Shown piece by piece: positions 13,060-13,675 of a DNA stretch of 13,675 nucleotides. This DNA comes from an uncultured bacterium. GTDB taxonomy: Bacteria > Verrucomicrobiota > Kiritimatiellia > RFP12 > UBA1067. How positions within the stretch are numbered: the first letter of the stretch is position 1; every line of letters begins with the position of its first letter. The notes beneath the pieces were generated by a model, which did no database searches, had not been told where the DNA came from, and saw nothing but the letters and a program-made list of their open reading frames with translations. The position numbers and the translations under genes are program-made. The DNA lies in assembly GCA_902773475.1 (NCBI GenBank), contig CACYEO010000198.1:1-13675 (forward strand), read 5' to 3'.

Positions 13060-13675
13060 GCAGAAACAACATCTGGAAATGGCTTGTCCTCGCGGTCATA
13101 GCCGGGCTTTCCTTCTGGTTCTCATACCCCCTGAACGACCAGAAAAAAGAGGTCCCGAACCCCACTACCGGTTTGATGGAGACCAACACGGTCCCGGGCA
13201 AACTCCGTCTCGGACTCGACCTTGCCGGCGGCACGTCGTTCGTCTTGGGGCTTGATGTGGACGAATTGCGCGAATCCGTGCGTTCCGAAGTCACGAACTC
13301 GATGCGCAACGTCAGCGCCGACGTGCAGGAGGCCGAAATCGTAAAGCGGCTGAAAGACATCGAGCAGAACATCGACAACGACCATATCATACAGGTCATC
13401 CGCAGGCGCGTGGACGGCATGGGCGTGAACGAGCCTTTGATACAGTCCGTCGGCGCGGAAAAAGACCATCGCGTGGTCGTGCAGATTCCCGGCGCGGACA
13501 AGCATCAGAGCGACGAGGCCCGCAGGCTCCTCCAGTCCGCCGCAGTGCTTGAATTCCGTCTTCTCGCGCGCGACAACGACAGGCTGGCCGGCGAGTTTCT
13601 CGCCTCCCCCGACGCTCCCTTCGGCTACGTGAAGGCGGCGGGCGGCTACCAGCCGGCGAGCGATTTCGCCGTGAA
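13056..13675 (+). CDS. secD: Protein translocase subunit SecD, N-terminal part (cut by window edge)
   Basis: The frame is open to the right edge, showing the first 206 residues. SecD, with SecF, assists the SecYEG channel from the periplasmic side using the proton motive force. The N-terminus has one membrane helix (NIWKWLVLAVIAGLSFWFSY, 5-24), followed by the family signature LGLDLAGGTSFVLGLD (52-67) and the start of the large periplasmic domain: IIQVIRRRVDGMGVNEPLIQ and the VVVQIPGA motif, both typical of SecD. The ATG at 13056 is supported by GGAG 6 bases upstream and by the signature spacing. No yajC lies immediately upstream, and the gene has its own promoter. Whether it is fused to SecF cannot be seen. 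Confidence 0.95.
   Translation, partial: MSRNNIWKWLVLAVIAGLSFWFSYPLNDQKKEVPNPTTGLMETNTVPGKLRLGLDLAGGTSFVLGLDVDELRESVRSEVTNSMRNVSADVQEAEIVKRLKDIEQNIDNDHIIQVIRRRVDGMGVNEPLIQSVGAEKDHRVVVQIPGADKHQSDEARRLLQSAAVLEFRLLARDNDRLAGEFLASPDAPFGYVKAAGGYQPASDFAV

Overview
The window is GC-rich bacterial chromosome, densely packed, with no RNA genes, insertion sequences, phage genes or CRISPR arrays that I can see. The protein set (LolA-like and TPR envelope proteins, tandem CNNM/CorC genes, a MurU/AmgK-type fusion, Gfo/Idh/MocA, SecD) suggests a Gram-negative-type envelope. My low-confidence guess is a member of the PVC group (Kiritimatiellota, Lentisphaerota or Verrucomicrobiota). No marker here fixes the taxonomy.

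Layout. A six-gene minus-strand operon runs leftward from about 6264 to the left edge. It encodes a two-helix membrane protein of unknown function, FolB, a nucleotidyltransferase-kinase fusion resembling MurU plus AmgK, a 714-residue protein I do not recognise, Hsp33 (hslO) and a lipoprotein cut by the edge. From folB onward every junction is a 4-base stop/start overlap. A five-gene plus-strand operon runs from 6423 to 11771: a secreted TPR protein, a LolA-like protein, two CNNM/CorC paralogues and an acyltransferase-3 membrane protein. A single Gfo/Idh/MocA-type gene (11746-12822, minus) converges on the acyltransferase gene, and their 3' ends overlap by 26 bp. secD begins at 13056 and runs off the right edge.

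The most distinctive DNA is the 158-bp gap between the two operons. A perfect 13-bp inverted repeat carries an identical -35-like TTGCGC in each arm, facing outward. Each is followed by exactly 17 bases and an extended -10-like hexamer (TACACT leftward, CATACT rightward). The operons therefore look driven by a mirror-image divergent promoter whose -35 elements sit in a possible operator. The rightward start falls on or next to the ATG, which implies a leaderless mRNA. The same 17-bp geometry occurs in front of secD and the Gfo-like gene.

Functionally, most genes concern the cell envelope: possible muropeptide-sugar recycling (fusion), lipoprotein handling (LolA-like), divalent metal transport (CNNM pair), surface acylation (acyltransferase) and protein export (SecD). 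folB (folate) and hslO (redox chaperone) are housekeeping passengers. The best candidates for something undescribed are the 714-residue protein translationally coupled to the sugar kinase fusion, the symmetric divergent promoter, and the Gfo-like protein that has lost its signature lysine and histidine.
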